Assembly (NCBI RefSeq): GCF_900169305.1
Contig: NZ_FWDP01000004.1
Coordinates: 1,116,001 to 1,180,000 of the forward strand
From: Marinilactibacillus piezotolerans
Lineage (GTDB): Bacteria; Bacillota; Bacilli; Lactobacillales; Carnobacteriaceae_A
Direction: 5' to 3'
Length of the DNA stretch: 64,000 nt
Shown: positions 18,628 to 27,890 of the stretch, in pieces
Layout of the letters: every line of letters starts with the position of its first letter
How positions within the stretch are numbered: the first letter of the stretch is position 1
Made by a program: the position numbers and the translations under genes
Notes under the pieces: generated by a model
Databases searched by the model: none
The model's input: only the letters and a program-made list of their open reading frames with translations
Told to the model about the DNA's origin: nothing

Positions 18628-20802
18628 TTATTTAATAAGCTTCTTTTCTTCCAGTTTCAGTTTTGCTAAAACAAATTTGATTTCATTGTAAGTGATCGTT
18701 TCAGTTACCGCCTCTTTTATCGGCTTGAGAAATTCTTTTCCAACTTCAGTGATAGCGGAGCGAATCTCGATTTCACATTCCGGAGAAACCAGACGTGTAT
18801 AATCGATTGTTTTTTCTTCTTCAATCGCTTTGCTCAAATGATTGACAATTGTATTCGAAGAAAATCCTCGAAGTTCTGCAATTTCTTCAACCGACTGTCC
18901 ATCCTGGAACAGCTGAAGCGTCTCTTCAGCAGAATCTTGGCTGCCGTTTTTAGACTGTAACGCTGGCTTAGTGACTGCTTTTGACGAAACATTTTCTTTT
19001 CGTTTGTTTTCAACTTCTATAGACTGCTCGGCAACATAGTCTTGGATCAGTGGAATAAACTGCTCGCCATATGTCGTCAGTTTCGCTTCTCCAACGCCGT
19101 TGATTGCTAAAAACTCTTCTTCCGTCTGTGGAAATTTAGCGGCCATATCAATCAAACTGCGATCGGTAAAGACTACAAATGGCGGCTTTCCAATATTTTG
19201 AGCGATCTCTGTTCTCAAGGCACGAAGCTCTTCAAATAAGTGTTCATCATAATTTTCAATATTTTCTACTGTTTTAGTTTTATGTTCTGTTTCTTGTGTG
19301 AGCTGCTGTCTCATAGCCAATGTGACTTGCCCTTTTAACAGCTCCGGTGTTTTCCCCGTGAACTGCAAGATGGGATACTGATCTCCACCCAGTTTCAGGT
19401 AACCTTCGCTGACCATAATCGAAATCATGTCTTTAATTTCTGTATCTTTATACTCTTTCATAATCCCATACGTACTCAACTGGTCAAATCCGAATTGTTT
19501 GATGCGCTGATTTTTCTTTCCGCGCAGAACATCTGTAACCAGCCCTGTGCCGTAAGCTTGTCTCATTCTGTGAATATTGGATAATATTTTTTGACAGTCT
19601 ACCGTAATATCTTTCGTGATGGACTCGCCCGTACAGTTCGAACAGTTTTCACACTCGTTCCATTCAACTGACTGGTTGAAATAATTCAGAATCGTTTTAC
19701 GCAGGCAGTTTCCGGTTTTACAATATGTGATCATCGTATTCAGGTTCTTTTTCGCATGCGGAGAATTCCCACGTTCAATCAACAAAGTATTTGTGATAAT
19801 ATCTTGAGCAGAATAAAAGAGAACGGCTTCTGCCGGTGCACCATCTCGTCCAGCACGTCCGGCTTCCTGATAGTAGCTTTCCATATCCAGCGGCATATTA
19901 TAGTGGATAACTTTTCGAACGTTGCTTTTGTCAATCCCCATCCCAAAGGCATTCGTCGCTACAATAATCGGCTTGCGGTCATATAAAAACTGCTCTTGAT
20001 TCTGCATTCTTTCTTCTGAACTGATTCCAGCGTGATAGAGGGTTGCCGGAAATCCTTTTTTGTTTAAAAAGGTATAAACACTCTCAACGTTTTTTCGGGT
20101 ATTGCAGTAAATGATACTGGATTCGTTTTTATCCAATACCGAAATAAGTTTGTCTCTCTTTTTTGTAGGCTTTACGACAGAAAAATATAGGTTTGGACGG
20201 TCAAAGCTTGCAACATATTGATAAGGATTTTCCAGATGCAGCTGATTGATCATGTCTGCTTGAACAATATCTGTAGCCGTTGCTGTAAAAGCCGCAAACG
20301 GCGGTCTGTTTTCAAAAGCTTCCATGATTTGCGGAATCATTTGATAACTTGGTCTAAAGTCGTGGCCCCATTGTGAGACACAGTGTGCTTCATCCACGGC
20401 AACTAGATTGACCTTCATTTGTCGGACGACATTAAAGAAAAAATCATTGTCCAATCGTTCAGGAGAAACATACAATAAATCAAGCTCACCCATTGCTGCC
20501 TCATCCAGAATCATCTGCTGTTCAAAGAAAGACAACTGACTGTTAATGTAGGCTGCTTTGACCCCCATCGACTGAAGGGTGTCGACTTGATCTTTCATCA
20601 AAGAGATCAAGGGAGAAATGACCAGCGTGGTTCCTTCTAAAAAGATTGCTGGAATCTGATAACAGAGAGACTTCCCGCCTCCTGTTGGCATAACACCCAG
20701 AACGTCTTTCCCTTCCAGAATGGCTTCTATCAATTCCTGCTGTCCCGGTCTGAATGTGTCATATCCATAAAATTGTTTCAGTGTTTCAAAAATCGTCTTC
20801 AT
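18628..20802 (-). CDS. recQ: ATP-dependent DNA helicase RecQ
   Basis: 724-aa 3'-5' helicase for recombination and fork repair. Order: helicase core with the Gln motif region (FRPGQQELI), Walker A MPTGGGKSLCYQIP near 40-53, DEAH box VDEAHCVSQWGHDFRPSY and motif VI EAGRAGRDG. Next come the RecQ-Ct zinc site (CKTGNCLRKT, CENCSNC), a winged helix, an HRDC domain (around 515-595) and a C-terminal helix-turn-helix tail (VEEIAELRGFSSNTIVNHL). The start ATG has GGAGG 4 nt upstream. The intergenic region upstream carries tandem array B. Confidence 0.95.
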   Translation of the reverse strand: MKTIFETLKQFYGYDTFRPGQQELIEAILEGKDVLGVMPTGGGKSLCYQIPAIFLEGTTLVISPLISLMKDQVDTLQSMGVKAAYINSQLSFFEQQMILDEAAMGELDLLYVSPERLDNDFFFNVVRQMKVNLVAVDEAHCVSQWGHDFRPSYQMIPQIMEAFENRPPFAAFTATATDIVQADMINQLHLENPYQYVASFDRPNLYFSVVKPTKKRDKLISVLDKNESSIIYCNTRKNVESVYTFLNKKGFPATLYHAGISSEERMQNQEQFLYDRKPIIVATNAFGMGIDKSNVRKVIHYNMPLDMESYYQEAGRAGRDGAPAEAVLFYSAQDIITNTLLIERGNSPHAKKNLNTMITYCKTGNCLRKTILNYFNQSVEWNECENCSNCTGESITKDITVDCQKILSNIHRMRQAYGTGLVTDVLRGKKNQRIKQFGFDQLSTYGIMKEYKDTEIKDMISIMVSEGYLKLGGDQYPILQFTGKTPELLKGQVTLAMRQQLTQETEHKTKTVENIENYDEHLFEELRALRTEIAQNIGKPPFVVFTDRSLIDMAAKFPQTEEEFLAINGVGEAKLTTYGEQFIPLIQDYVAEQSIEVENKRKENVSSKAVTKPALQSKNGSQDSAEETLQLFQDGQSVEEIAELRGFSSNTIVNHLSKAIEEEKTIDYTRLVSPECEIEIRSAITEVGKEFLKPIKEAVTETITYNEIKFVLAKLKLEEKKLIK

Positions 20803-21112
20803 ATTGCCTCCATGATTCTAAAGCTCGTTTAGTTATCTACTGCCATTCATTTAAGAAACTACTTTTTAGGTTATTTTGCATAAGTAATGTAACTTAACTA
20901 TCTTACCATATTCAGTGATTATTTAAAGAAGCTGGAAGGAATTATCAAAAGAATCAAGCCTCATTCATCCTTTACTAATATAATTGTGCATTTACCTTAG
21001 AAATTGATTATTTTTTAGTTGAGTTTTCGTTTCATAGGATTTTCTTTGTTGTGACCCATTTAATTATGTGAGTTTGGAAGGGATTTTCAATGCTTATTGC
21101 CTTTTCTGGTTT
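20803..21112. other. AT-rich intergenic stretch upstream of recQ
   Basis: No gene is seen. It should contain the recQ promoter, but no convincing -35/-10 pair stands out. The last 50 bp (from about 21061) look like a worn copy of the adjacent 52-bp repeat. Confidence 0.4.
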
Positions 21113-21528
21113 GAGTACTGACAATCAGCGCTTTATTCTCTGTACTCTTTTTAATTTCTACCTTGAGTACTGACAATCAGCTCTTTATTCTTAGTACTCA
21201 TTGCCGTTTCTACCTCGAGTACTGACAATTACCCCTTTATTCTCGGTACTCATTCTATTTTCTGTCTTGAGTACTGACAATCAGCGCTTTACTCTCTCTA
21301 CTCATTGCCGTTTCTTGTTTGAGTACTGAAAATCTCCCCTTTATTCTCGCTACTCATTCTATTTTCTACTTTGAGTACTGAAAATTACCCCTTTGTTCTC
21401 GCTACTCATTCTATTTTCTACTTTGAGTACTGAAAATTACCACTTTATTCTCGCTACTCATTCTGCTTTTTATCTTGAGTACCAAAAAGTATCGTTTCAT
21501 ACTCAGTTTTCCGCTTCTTCTTTTCAAT
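21113..21528. repeat. Tandem array B, exact 52-bp period, 8 units
   Basis: Units starting GAGTAC lie at 21113, 21165, 21217, 21269, 21321, 21373, 21425 and 21477 (the last degraded). The first 35 bp of each unit is an imperfect palindrome: GAGTACTGA at one end, TACTC at the other; in unit 2 the arms GAGTACT and AGTACTC are perfect. The remaining 17 bp is a variable pyrimidine-rich tail. The shared core TTATTCTCGCTACTC nearly equals the core of array A (TTATTTTCGCTACTC), and the period and orientation are identical. Like array A, it lies behind the terminator side of one minus-strand gene and ahead of the next. Confidence 0.92.
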
Positions 21529-21657
21529 CAAGTCAATAATCCAATGCTTATTCTTGAAACTGATCATCATTTAAATTTCAAGCTAATCTCCACACGTTCC
21601 ATCTCGTGCGAACCCATATTATCGATTCTTTACCGGCAACAAATTCTGTTAAACACA

Positions 21658-21698
21658 AAAAAATCAGGTTCTCCGTTTTAGCGGAATGCCTGATCTTT
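21658..21698 (-). terminator. Terminator of pepF
   Basis: ATCAGG (21663-21668) pairs with CCTGAT (21689-21694), with an inner TCCG/CGGA pairing; a T7 run follows on the minus strand. Between array B and this hairpin (21529-21657) nothing else is seen. Confidence 0.8.
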
Positions 21699-21724
21699 TG
21701 CTTAACCTTTTAGAATCTGTCTAT

Positions 21725-23533
21725 CTATTTATTTTCCAGTTCGCCAGTCAACTCAATAATGCGGTCAACGGTTTCATCTAGATATTTGATGGTATCGGTT
21801 AATGGTTTGTCGGTCGTAATATCAACGCCCGCAACAAGTGGTGCTTCTGCTGGTACTTTTTGTCCGCCTAATGCTAGGAATTCTAACCAGCCATCCACTT
21901 TTTCTTCTCCACTCTTGATTTTCAAGAAAGCTTGAGTCGCAATCGTCAATCCCGCAGAGTAAGTGTATGGATATAGTCCCATGTAGTAGTGGATCTGACG
22001 CATCCAAGTCAATTCAGCACCTGGTTCAAGTTCAACGGAGTCTCCCCAGAATTCTTCTAGAACACTGCGTTTGATTTCGCTTAATTTGTTTGCATCAAAA
22101 CTCTTGCCAGCATCGATCAGTCTATACACTTCTCTTTGATACGCTGCTTCAAGCAAGTGCGTCACAAAGTTGTGGAAGTATGTTTTAGAGATCATTTTAG
22201 ATAAAATAGAGCGTTCCATACGCGGATCATCCGTTTTACCTTGCAGGTAGTCAGTCAATAGCAATTCATTAAAAGTAGACGGTCCTTCAATCAAGTATAG
22301 AGATGGACGCGCACTGGATAATGGATTGTTTTCATTTGAAAGAACGCCTTGTCCAGCATGTCCCAATTCGTGGAACAATGTGTAAGCATCTGTTAATTCA
22401 CCTGTCCAAGTGATCATGACATATGGATGTTTACCGTAAGTCGTTGAGCAGAATGCACCAGAACGTTTTCCAATGTTTTGCGCGAAATCTGTCCAGCGTT
22501 CAGGATACGAGCGCATGATCATGTTGACATAGTCTTCTCCAAGCGGCGCCATAGCTTTTTGGACCAGGTCTTTAGACTCTTCGATAGTCAGTGGTGTCGT
22601 ATATTCAGGATCCAAGTCAACTTTCAGATCGGCGTACGTCATTTTTTCCAGACCATGAACGTCTTTCAGATGCGTAATGAATTTACGCATTACCGGAGCA
22701 AAGTCTTTCATGATCATATCGATTTGACGGTGATACAATTCTTGATCAACTTCTTGGCTTTCTAGTAAATAATCGAAGATAGAGTCATATCCGCGCATTG
22801 TTGCGATGGTTTTCTCTGTCTGCAAGTGTGTATAAAATGCCGTTGCTACAGTGTTTTTGTATTTTGACATGACTTCACTGAATTTATCGTAAGCTGCACG
22901 ACGAATTTTTGGATTATCAGAGTACATATAGACTTCTTCATATAATACAAAGCTTAATTCATATTCTTGTCCGTCTACTTCAAATGTTCCGAAGTCTGCA
23001 TCTGCAGAACGAGCTTGCTCAAAGATTTCAGAAGGTGCATCAAAAACAGGGCCTAATTGAGCTAGTGCCTTTTCAACGTTTGGATCTAATTTTGCTTTTT
23101 TAGCCGCTTTAACTTCACGGACAAACGGTCCATATTGAGGCTCTTTTTCGACAACCGCATCTAACGTTGCTTCATCTGCTTCTTGAACTTGTGAGTTAAA
23201 GAAGCTTAGATTTGCACTAATACCCGCTAGTACATTGGATACATGGCGAGATTGCTGCTGTGCTTCACTGTCAGAAATATCAACAGAAACCGGCAGCATT
23301 CCGTATTGACCCAAATGGGACGCTTTAGCCATTAATCCTTCGTATTCTTTAATAGCTGCAATCAAAGTATCTACACCGTCAAGGTTTCCATTATATTTAT
23401 CTGAAAAAGCTTGAACATCTTTTGGAAGCTGTTCTGCTGCTTGTTCAAACTCTGCTTGAGTACTGAAAATTGCTGAAAGATCCCATTTTAGATCTTCTGC
23501 AATATCCGCACGACGTTTTAGTTGTTCTGCCAT
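21725..23533 (-). CDS. pepF: Oligoendopeptidase F (M3B metallopeptidase)
   Basis: 602-aa cytoplasmic zinc peptidase that cuts oligopeptides of roughly 7-17 residues. The zinc motif is FHELGHAGQG in the C-terminal half, preceded by the substrate-lid region and followed by GPSTFNELLLTDYL, with the second-shell Glu. The length is normal for PepF. The ATG has GGGGAG 7 nt upstream. It is monocistronic with its own terminator. A 16-nt stretch inside the N-terminal coding part (23456-23471) matches the array B repeat exactly. Confidence 0.95.
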   Translation of the reverse strand: MAEQLKRRADIAEDLKWDLSAIFSTQAEFEQAAEQLPKDVQAFSDKYNGNLDGVDTLIAAIKEYEGLMAKASHLGQYGMLPVSVDISDSEAQQQSRHVSNVLAGISANLSFFNSQVQEADEATLDAVVEKEPQYGPFVREVKAAKKAKLDPNVEKALAQLGPVFDAPSEIFEQARSADADFGTFEVDGQEYELSFVLYEEVYMYSDNPKIRRAAYDKFSEVMSKYKNTVATAFYTHLQTEKTIATMRGYDSIFDYLLESQEVDQELYHRQIDMIMKDFAPVMRKFITHLKDVHGLEKMTYADLKVDLDPEYTTPLTIEESKDLVQKAMAPLGEDYVNMIMRSYPERWTDFAQNIGKRSGAFCSTTYGKHPYVMITWTGELTDAYTLFHELGHAGQGVLSNENNPLSSARPSLYLIEGPSTFNELLLTDYLQGKTDDPRMERSILSKMISKTYFHNFVTHLLEAAYQREVYRLIDAGKSFDANKLSEIKRSVLEEFWGDSVELEPGAELTWMRQIHYYMGLYPYTYSAGLTIATQAFLKIKSGEEKVDGWLEFLALGGQKVPAEAPLVAGVDITTDKPLTDTIKYLDETVDRIIELTGELENK

Positions 23534-23820
23534 TTTATTCTCCCCTTTGTCTGAATATAGTGAACAGATCAGTTATAGAAATATAACTAGAAGGGATTTA
23601 GTCATGCCTATGTAAAAAGACAACATCACCGAAGGAGGATGTGTAATTTTACTCTATTTAGACCGCTTTTACATTTCAACCTTAGTCCTTCACTACTAAA
23701 TCTATTCACTCTTGCGAATAATTATAACACTCTTTGACTATTTTGTGTGAGAAAAATATGGGAAAATTCAAATTGAACACTCATTTATTTTTTGTCATTT
23801 TCCTTTTCTGAAATCTTAAC

Positions 23821-23871
23821 AAAAAAACTGTCTTATTGTTCACTGAGAGCAGTCAACAACAAGGCAGTTTT
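23821..23871 (-). terminator. Terminator of the 2-hydroxyacid dehydrogenase
   Basis: Arms starting AAAACTG (23824) and ending CAGTTTT (23871), with two internal mismatches and a T-run on the minus strand. The stretch between it and pepF holds the pepF promoter region; no gene is seen there. Confidence 0.75.
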
Positions 23872-23874
23872 CTT

Positions 23875-24822
23875 TTAGTATCCTTTTGAATAGTCCACTA
23901 AGTTCAGCGGAAGTTCTTCTCCATTGACATAAGCTTCTAAGTTCTTTTCAAATATCGGAAATAAGCTTGCGCTGTAGTCTTCCAGTCTTCCAGCGATATG
24001 CGGTGTGATCAGCACATCTTCACGGTTCCATAAAGGGTGGTCGCTTGGCAGCGGCTCTTCATGGAAAACATCCAGACCTGCATAGGCAAGATTATTATCC
24101 AGCGCCTCCATCAAAGCCTCTGTATCCACTGTACCGCCGCGTCCAACATTAATAAATATACTCTGATCTTTCATTTTAGAGAACAACGCCTGATTAAACA
24201 TGTTTTCCGTTTCGTCCGTCATTGGCAGAATATTGATTACTATGTCTGCTTTTCCAATGACTTCAGATAAATCATCTTGAGTATGCTGTTCGTCCATATA
24301 CTCGACTTCCCCGCCGCTGCGGTTGATTCCGATCGTTTTCATTCCGAAAGCTTGTGCAATTTTACCTGTCTGCTTTCCGATTTCCCCTGTTCCAACAATC
24401 ATCATGGTTTTTCCACTCAATTCCAGCAAAGTACTGACAGAAATCCATTCAGATCTCAGCTGAGCGCGAAGAGAGATGTCCATTCCTCTCGTATAACTAA
24501 GCAGCATACCGAAGATTGACTCCGCAATCCCATTTGCATGGATACCGCTTGAATTCGTTAATAGAATATCCTGCTCATCTAATAATCCCTGGTCTAAGTA
24601 ATCGACTCCTGCCGAAGCCACTTGAATCCATTTAATCTGATTATTTTCATTATGAATGAGGCGATTTCCTTCATCACTTTTCCAACCATAGACGATTTTA
24701 ATGTCTTCAATATTTTCCGCTTCTTCCACAGAGGAAACGAGCGTATAATCTGGTGCAAGTTCCTTTATCCGATTTTCCTGTTCTTCTGTCAGTTTACGCA
24801 ATGAAACGATTGTTTTTGTCAT
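23875..24822 (-). CDS. D-isomer-specific 2-hydroxyacid dehydrogenase
   Basis: About 315-aa NAD-dependent reductase of 2-keto acids (SerA/LdhA superfamily). The Rossmann motif is MIVGTGEIGKQTG in the middle. Catalytic residues are Arg in INVGRGGTVD, Glu in HEEPLPSDHPLW and His in ITPHIAG. The sequence is nearer the short phosphoglycerate-dehydrogenase-like or 2-ketoacid reductase members than true SerA, since no ACT domain is present. The start is the ATG at 24822 with GGGGTGG upstream; an in-frame GTG three codons earlier lies in that site. The substrate is not inferable. Confidence 0.88.
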   Translation of the reverse strand: MTKTIVSLRKLTEEQENRIKELAPDYTLVSSVEEAENIEDIKIVYGWKSDEGNRLIHNENNQIKWIQVASAGVDYLDQGLLDEQDILLTNSSGIHANGIAESIFGMLLSYTRGMDISLRAQLRSEWISVSTLLELSGKTMMIVGTGEIGKQTGKIAQAFGMKTIGINRSGGEVEYMDEQHTQDDLSEVIGKADIVINILPMTDETENMFNQALFSKMKDQSIFINVGRGGTVDTEALMEALDNNLAYAGLDVFHEEPLPSDHPLWNREDVLITPHIAGRLEDYSASLFPIFEKNLEAYVNGEELPLNLVDYSKGY

Positions 24823-24886
24823 ATCTTCCACCCCTTTTTAATATTATGACACAGCTTATCAGAAAATTCTATCTTGCGGTTTCAAA

Positions 24887-24924
24887 CAAAAAGAGTACAC
24901 CTTTTTTATGAAGGTATACTCTTT
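24887..24924 (-). terminator. Terminator of the lipoprotein gene
   Basis: AAAGAGTACACCTT pairs with AAGGTATACTCTTT (ending 24924) with one mismatch; a T-run follows on the minus strand. Confidence 0.75.
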
Positions 24925-24933
24925 AATATTCAC

Positions 24934-25728
24934 TTATTCGACTGTCTGATACTCGCCTGTTACAGAATCCAGTTTTTCAATATGTTCATCGTTTAAGTTA
25001 AAGTGGTAAAGTCCGATCATATTAGACCATTCTACACCATCTTGTTCAACGGTTTCTCTTACTTCAACGGTGACCCATTCTTCATCTGTTTTATCTACAA
25101 AGTAAGAATAATTTTCGTTGGTTAGTTCTAGTCGGTTCATTACTTGTTCAAATGCATAATCCTCTGCTTCTGCATCTGTCGCAAATTGACTGCCAGGTGT
25201 TGTTTCTTCTTCAGCTTTTTCTTCATTTTCTTTCACTTCTGCTTCGCGCTGCGTCAACCAGTTGTCCAGTTCTTCATCTGTTGCTTCTTCAATGGACTCT
25301 CCAGTATCTGCTAAGTATTCTTCACTTAAAACAGAAGACTGACGTTCTGTCTGGTATTCCGTCTTATCAGAGGAAGCGCCCGCTACTTGTCTAGCTTTTT
25401 CTGCTTGTGCAACATTTACTTCTTCCAGCAGATTTTCTGCTTCTGACTGTAATTCCGGGAAAGAAGATAAGTCATTTTTTAGTAAAATAGATAAGGTACC
25501 TGCTGCTTCATCGGTTTGATCAGCATCAAACTGTGCTTGCGCTTGATCCAGCATATCTTGGTATTCTGTTTCTGATCCAGTTGATTCTGCAGGTGTCTCT
25601 GTTGAAGTTTCTGTCGTTTCTTCTTGTGCTGTTTCAGGTGCTTCTGCTGATTCTTCTGTTTCATTACCGCAGGCTACTAGTACTGTACCAACGGTTAATA
25701 GTGCAGCTAATTTCGTCCATTTTTTCAA
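24934..25728 (-). CDS. Acidic secreted lipoprotein of unknown function
   Basis: 264 aa. A Lys-rich N-terminus, hydrophobic core and lipobox LVACG (Cys20) predict a lipid-anchored surface protein. A Glu/Thr/Ser-rich linker follows to about residue 50, then a helical region that looks TPR-like (AQAQFDADQTDEAAGTLSIL) and a Glu/Asp-rich C-terminal half ending in a small domain (EDYAFEQVMNRLELTNENYS onward) typical of several lactic-acid-bacterial lipoproteins. A -10 TATAAT lies near 25765, with AAAGGAGG before the ATG. It stands alone behind rsmI. Confidence 0.8.
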   Translation of the reverse strand: MKKWTKLAALLTVGTVLVACGNETEESAEAPETAQEETTETSTETPAESTGSETEYQDMLDQAQAQFDADQTDEAAGTLSILLKNDLSSFPELQSEAENLLEEVNVAQAEKARQVAGASSDKTEYQTERQSSVLSEEYLADTGESIEEATDEELDNWLTQREAEVKENEEKAEEETTPGSQFATDAEAEDYAFEQVMNRLELTNENYSYFVDKTDEEWVTVEVRETVEQDGVEWSNMIGLYHFNLNDEHIEKLDSVTGEYQTVE

Positions 25729-25882
25729 TGAGGAAACCTCCTTTAGATACGTTCATTATACTGTATCTTTCTTTGGATTACTATTTAAATTAGAGACTGA
25801 ATTTCGAGTTTGGATTTAAGCTTAACTCAAAGTTTCTGAACTCGTCCTCCTTTACTTATATTGCTGAATATCATTTATTTAA

Positions 25883-26758
25883 TCACAACTCATGATACGC
25901 TGAGTAAATATCTCTTTTGGGTATGTCTCTTAGCCGAGCGACCATCTTGATGGCTTGCTTGCTGGAGATCGCTTCCGTCTCCATCACATGATCAACATGC
26001 TCTTTCAATGACCAATTCTGCCACTCTGCGGTTTCATCATTGACTGAAGCATCTGAGTTCCCTTCAAGAATCACACAAAATTCGCCCCTAATTTGCTCCG
26101 TTTGTGTCCAATCTGCCACTTCTGCGATCGTACCCCGGATAAATTCCTCATACCGTTTGGTCAACTCACGTGCCAGCACAATTTTCCGATTCGGTTCAAA
26201 TACTTTTGCCATCTGTTCCAGCAAGGCTTTTAGTCGGTGTGGCGATTCATAAAAAACAATGGCTTCCTGCCGATTATTCAATGTCGTCAGTTCAGCTTGC
26301 AGCTCTTTTTTCTTTCGGGGTAAAAATCCATAAAAGTAAAAAGGCTGCGGGGCAATCCCTGAAGCGATCAAAGCTGTCAGTGCCGCATTTGCACCCGGCA
26401 GCGGAACGACAGAAATCCCTGCTTCCACTGCAGCCCTAACTAAGTCTACACCTGGATCGCTGATAGAAGGCATCCCGGCATCACTGACTTGTGCAATCGA
26501 GTTTCCATCTAACAACTGTTCAATCAGCTTTTCTGTCTTCTCTTTTGAATTATGCTCATGAAAACTGGTCTGCTTTGTATCGATTTCAAAATGATTCAGC
26601 AGCTTCTGTGTATTTCTTGTATCTTCTGCGGCGATCAGATCAACCTCTTTTAACATTCTAATTGCGCGAAAGGTCATATCTTCCAAGTTTCCAATAGGTG
26701 TAGGAACTAGATACAATGTCCCGTTTTCAGTTGGTTCAAAGCTCTTTTGCGTCTGCAT
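25883..26758 (-). CDS. rsmI: 16S rRNA (cytidine1402-2'-O)-methyltransferase
   Basis: 291-aa tetrapyrrole-methylase-fold enzyme using SAM to methylate the ribose of C1402 in 16S rRNA. Seen: N-terminal LYLVPTPIGNLEDMTFRA, AEDTRNTQKLL, the motif VSDAGMPSISDPG and EGEFCVILEG-like strand REFCVILEGN. It overlaps yazA by 23 bp with its own ribosome site GGAGTTAACTG inside that gene, so the two are translationally linked. Third gene of trmN6-yazA-rsmI, the same order as in Bacillus. Confidence 0.95.
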   Translation of the reverse strand: MQTQKSFEPTENGTLYLVPTPIGNLEDMTFRAIRMLKEVDLIAAEDTRNTQKLLNHFEIDTKQTSFHEHNSKEKTEKLIEQLLDGNSIAQVSDAGMPSISDPGVDLVRAAVEAGISVVPLPGANAALTALIASGIAPQPFYFYGFLPRKKKELQAELTTLNNRQEAIVFYESPHRLKALLEQMAKVFEPNRKIVLARELTKRYEEFIRGTIAEVADWTQTEQIRGEFCVILEGNSDASVNDETAEWQNWSLKEHVDHVMETEAISSKQAIKMVARLRDIPKRDIYSAYHEL

Positions 26759-27077
26759 CAGTTAACTCCTTTTTATCGACGACTATGCGTGGATCAGTTT
26801 TCTTGAATGGAATCTGAACACCTTCGTTTTTCAGATAGCGCTCTTTGTATTTTCTAGACAGTTTTTTAAATGCCGCCTCTGCTTTTGTCGCTTTGCTTCT
26901 AGAAGCATGTGCTTCTGCATAGACCATCTGAGCAGGTCTTCTGTATGATGGACGAGTATATTTGGCACCAACTCCAGTGTTGTGTTCTTTCAGCCTGCGG
27001 TCTAAATCAGTTGTATACCCGCCGTACAACGTACCATCTTTACACCGCAGCACATAAAAATAACTAGTGGTTTCCAT
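26736..27077 (-). CDS. yazA: GIY-YIG nuclease-fold protein, UPF0213/YazA family
   Basis: 113 aa. The GIY-YIG core appears as FYVLRCKDGTLYGGYTTDLD with the conserved Arg (RRLKEHN), plus EAHASRSKATKAE and a basic tail RKYKERYL. The family is related to structure-specific nucleases, but its cellular role is unsettled. The 3' end overlaps rsmI, and the 5' end overlaps trmN6 by 14 bp. Confidence 0.93.
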   Translation of the reverse strand: METTSYFYVLRCKDGTLYGGYTTDLDRRLKEHNTGVGAKYTRPSYRRPAQMVYAEAHASRSKATKAEAAFKKLSRKYKERYLKNEGVQIPFKKTDPRIVVDKKELTDADAKEL

Positions 27078-27837
27078 AAATCATCCTTCTAACTTCCGGC
27101 AGATACTGATCTTGCTGATCGAATACAAAAAGCGGCGGCAGAACTGTAAATCCTGTCTCTTTTCCATTCTTAATGCCTTCGATCAGCAGCATGTTCGCTT
27201 CTTTATGTTCTTTCGGATACACGAACCTGACTCGTTTAGGTATGAGGTTAACAGCTCTCATTGCATCTAAAATCTCTAAAAATCGTTCTGGACGATGGAC
27301 AAAATAGGCTTTTCCTTTTGTTTTTAACAGAAAAGCCGTTGCTTTGACCATTTCCTGTAAATCTAAGTGCAGTTCATGCCTGGCAATGGCAAGATGTTCA
27401 TTAGGATTTTTAATGCTTTCATCTAATACTTTGAAATAGGGCGGATTACAAGTCACGACATCTACAGAATCATGCCGAATCCATTGTTTGACCTCATTAA
27501 CATCTCCATGGATCATCTTGACTTGTTTTTCCAGCCCATTCAACTGAATACTTCTATTCGCCATATCCGCTAACCGCTCTTGCAGTTCCACTCCAATGAT
27601 AGAGCTTTGCGTTTTCTGACTCAGCATTAAAGCGACTGCCCCGTTTCCAGAACATAAGTCAACAATTTTCGCACGAGAATGCTTTGGGACTTGTGCAAAA
27701 TCTCCCAGCAAAACAGCATCCAGAGAAAAGGAGAACACCTTGGGACTCTGAATGATTTCCAAGTCACACTGCATCAACTGATCGATTCGTTCATCTTGCT
27801 TAAGTAAGTCGTTCACTATTTCAGCTTCCTTATCCAT
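27064..27837 (-). CDS. trmN6: tRNA1(Val) (adenine37-N6)-methyltransferase
   Basis: About 257 aa, Rossmann-fold SAM methyltransferase with DLCSGNGAVALML (SAM motif I) and the N6-adenine motif NPPYF. The N-terminus DERIDQLMQCDLEIIQSPKVFSFSLDA is typical for YabB/TrmN6. The start is uncertain: the ATG at 27837 has no clear ribosome site but lies 5-6 nt behind a likely transcription start (a -10 TATACT at 27849-27854), so it might be leaderless. First gene of the trmN6-yazA-rsmI unit. Confidence 0.88.
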   Translation of the reverse strand: MDKEAEIVNDLLKQDERIDQLMQCDLEIIQSPKVFSFSLDAVLLGDFAQVPKHSRAKIVDLCSGNGAVALMLSQKTQSSIIGVELQERLADMANRSIQLNGLEKQVKMIHGDVNEVKQWIRHDSVDVVTCNPPYFKVLDESIKNPNEHLAIARHELHLDLQEMVKATAFLLKTKGKAYFVHRPERFLEILDAMRAVNLIPKRVRFVYPKEHKEANMLLIEGIKNGKETGFTVLPPLFVFDQQDQYLPEVRRMIYGNH

Positions 27838-27890
27838 TGATTTCTTACAGTATACCAAATTTCAACACTGAACATTACCCTAGAATTGAC

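Noticed and set aside
21529-21660. A second group II intron end beside array B
   Set aside because: A T-run followed by GTG is seen on the minus strand, but the next bases lack the group IIC words found at 9547, and no 3' end (CTACTCGAT) is present upstream of recQ.
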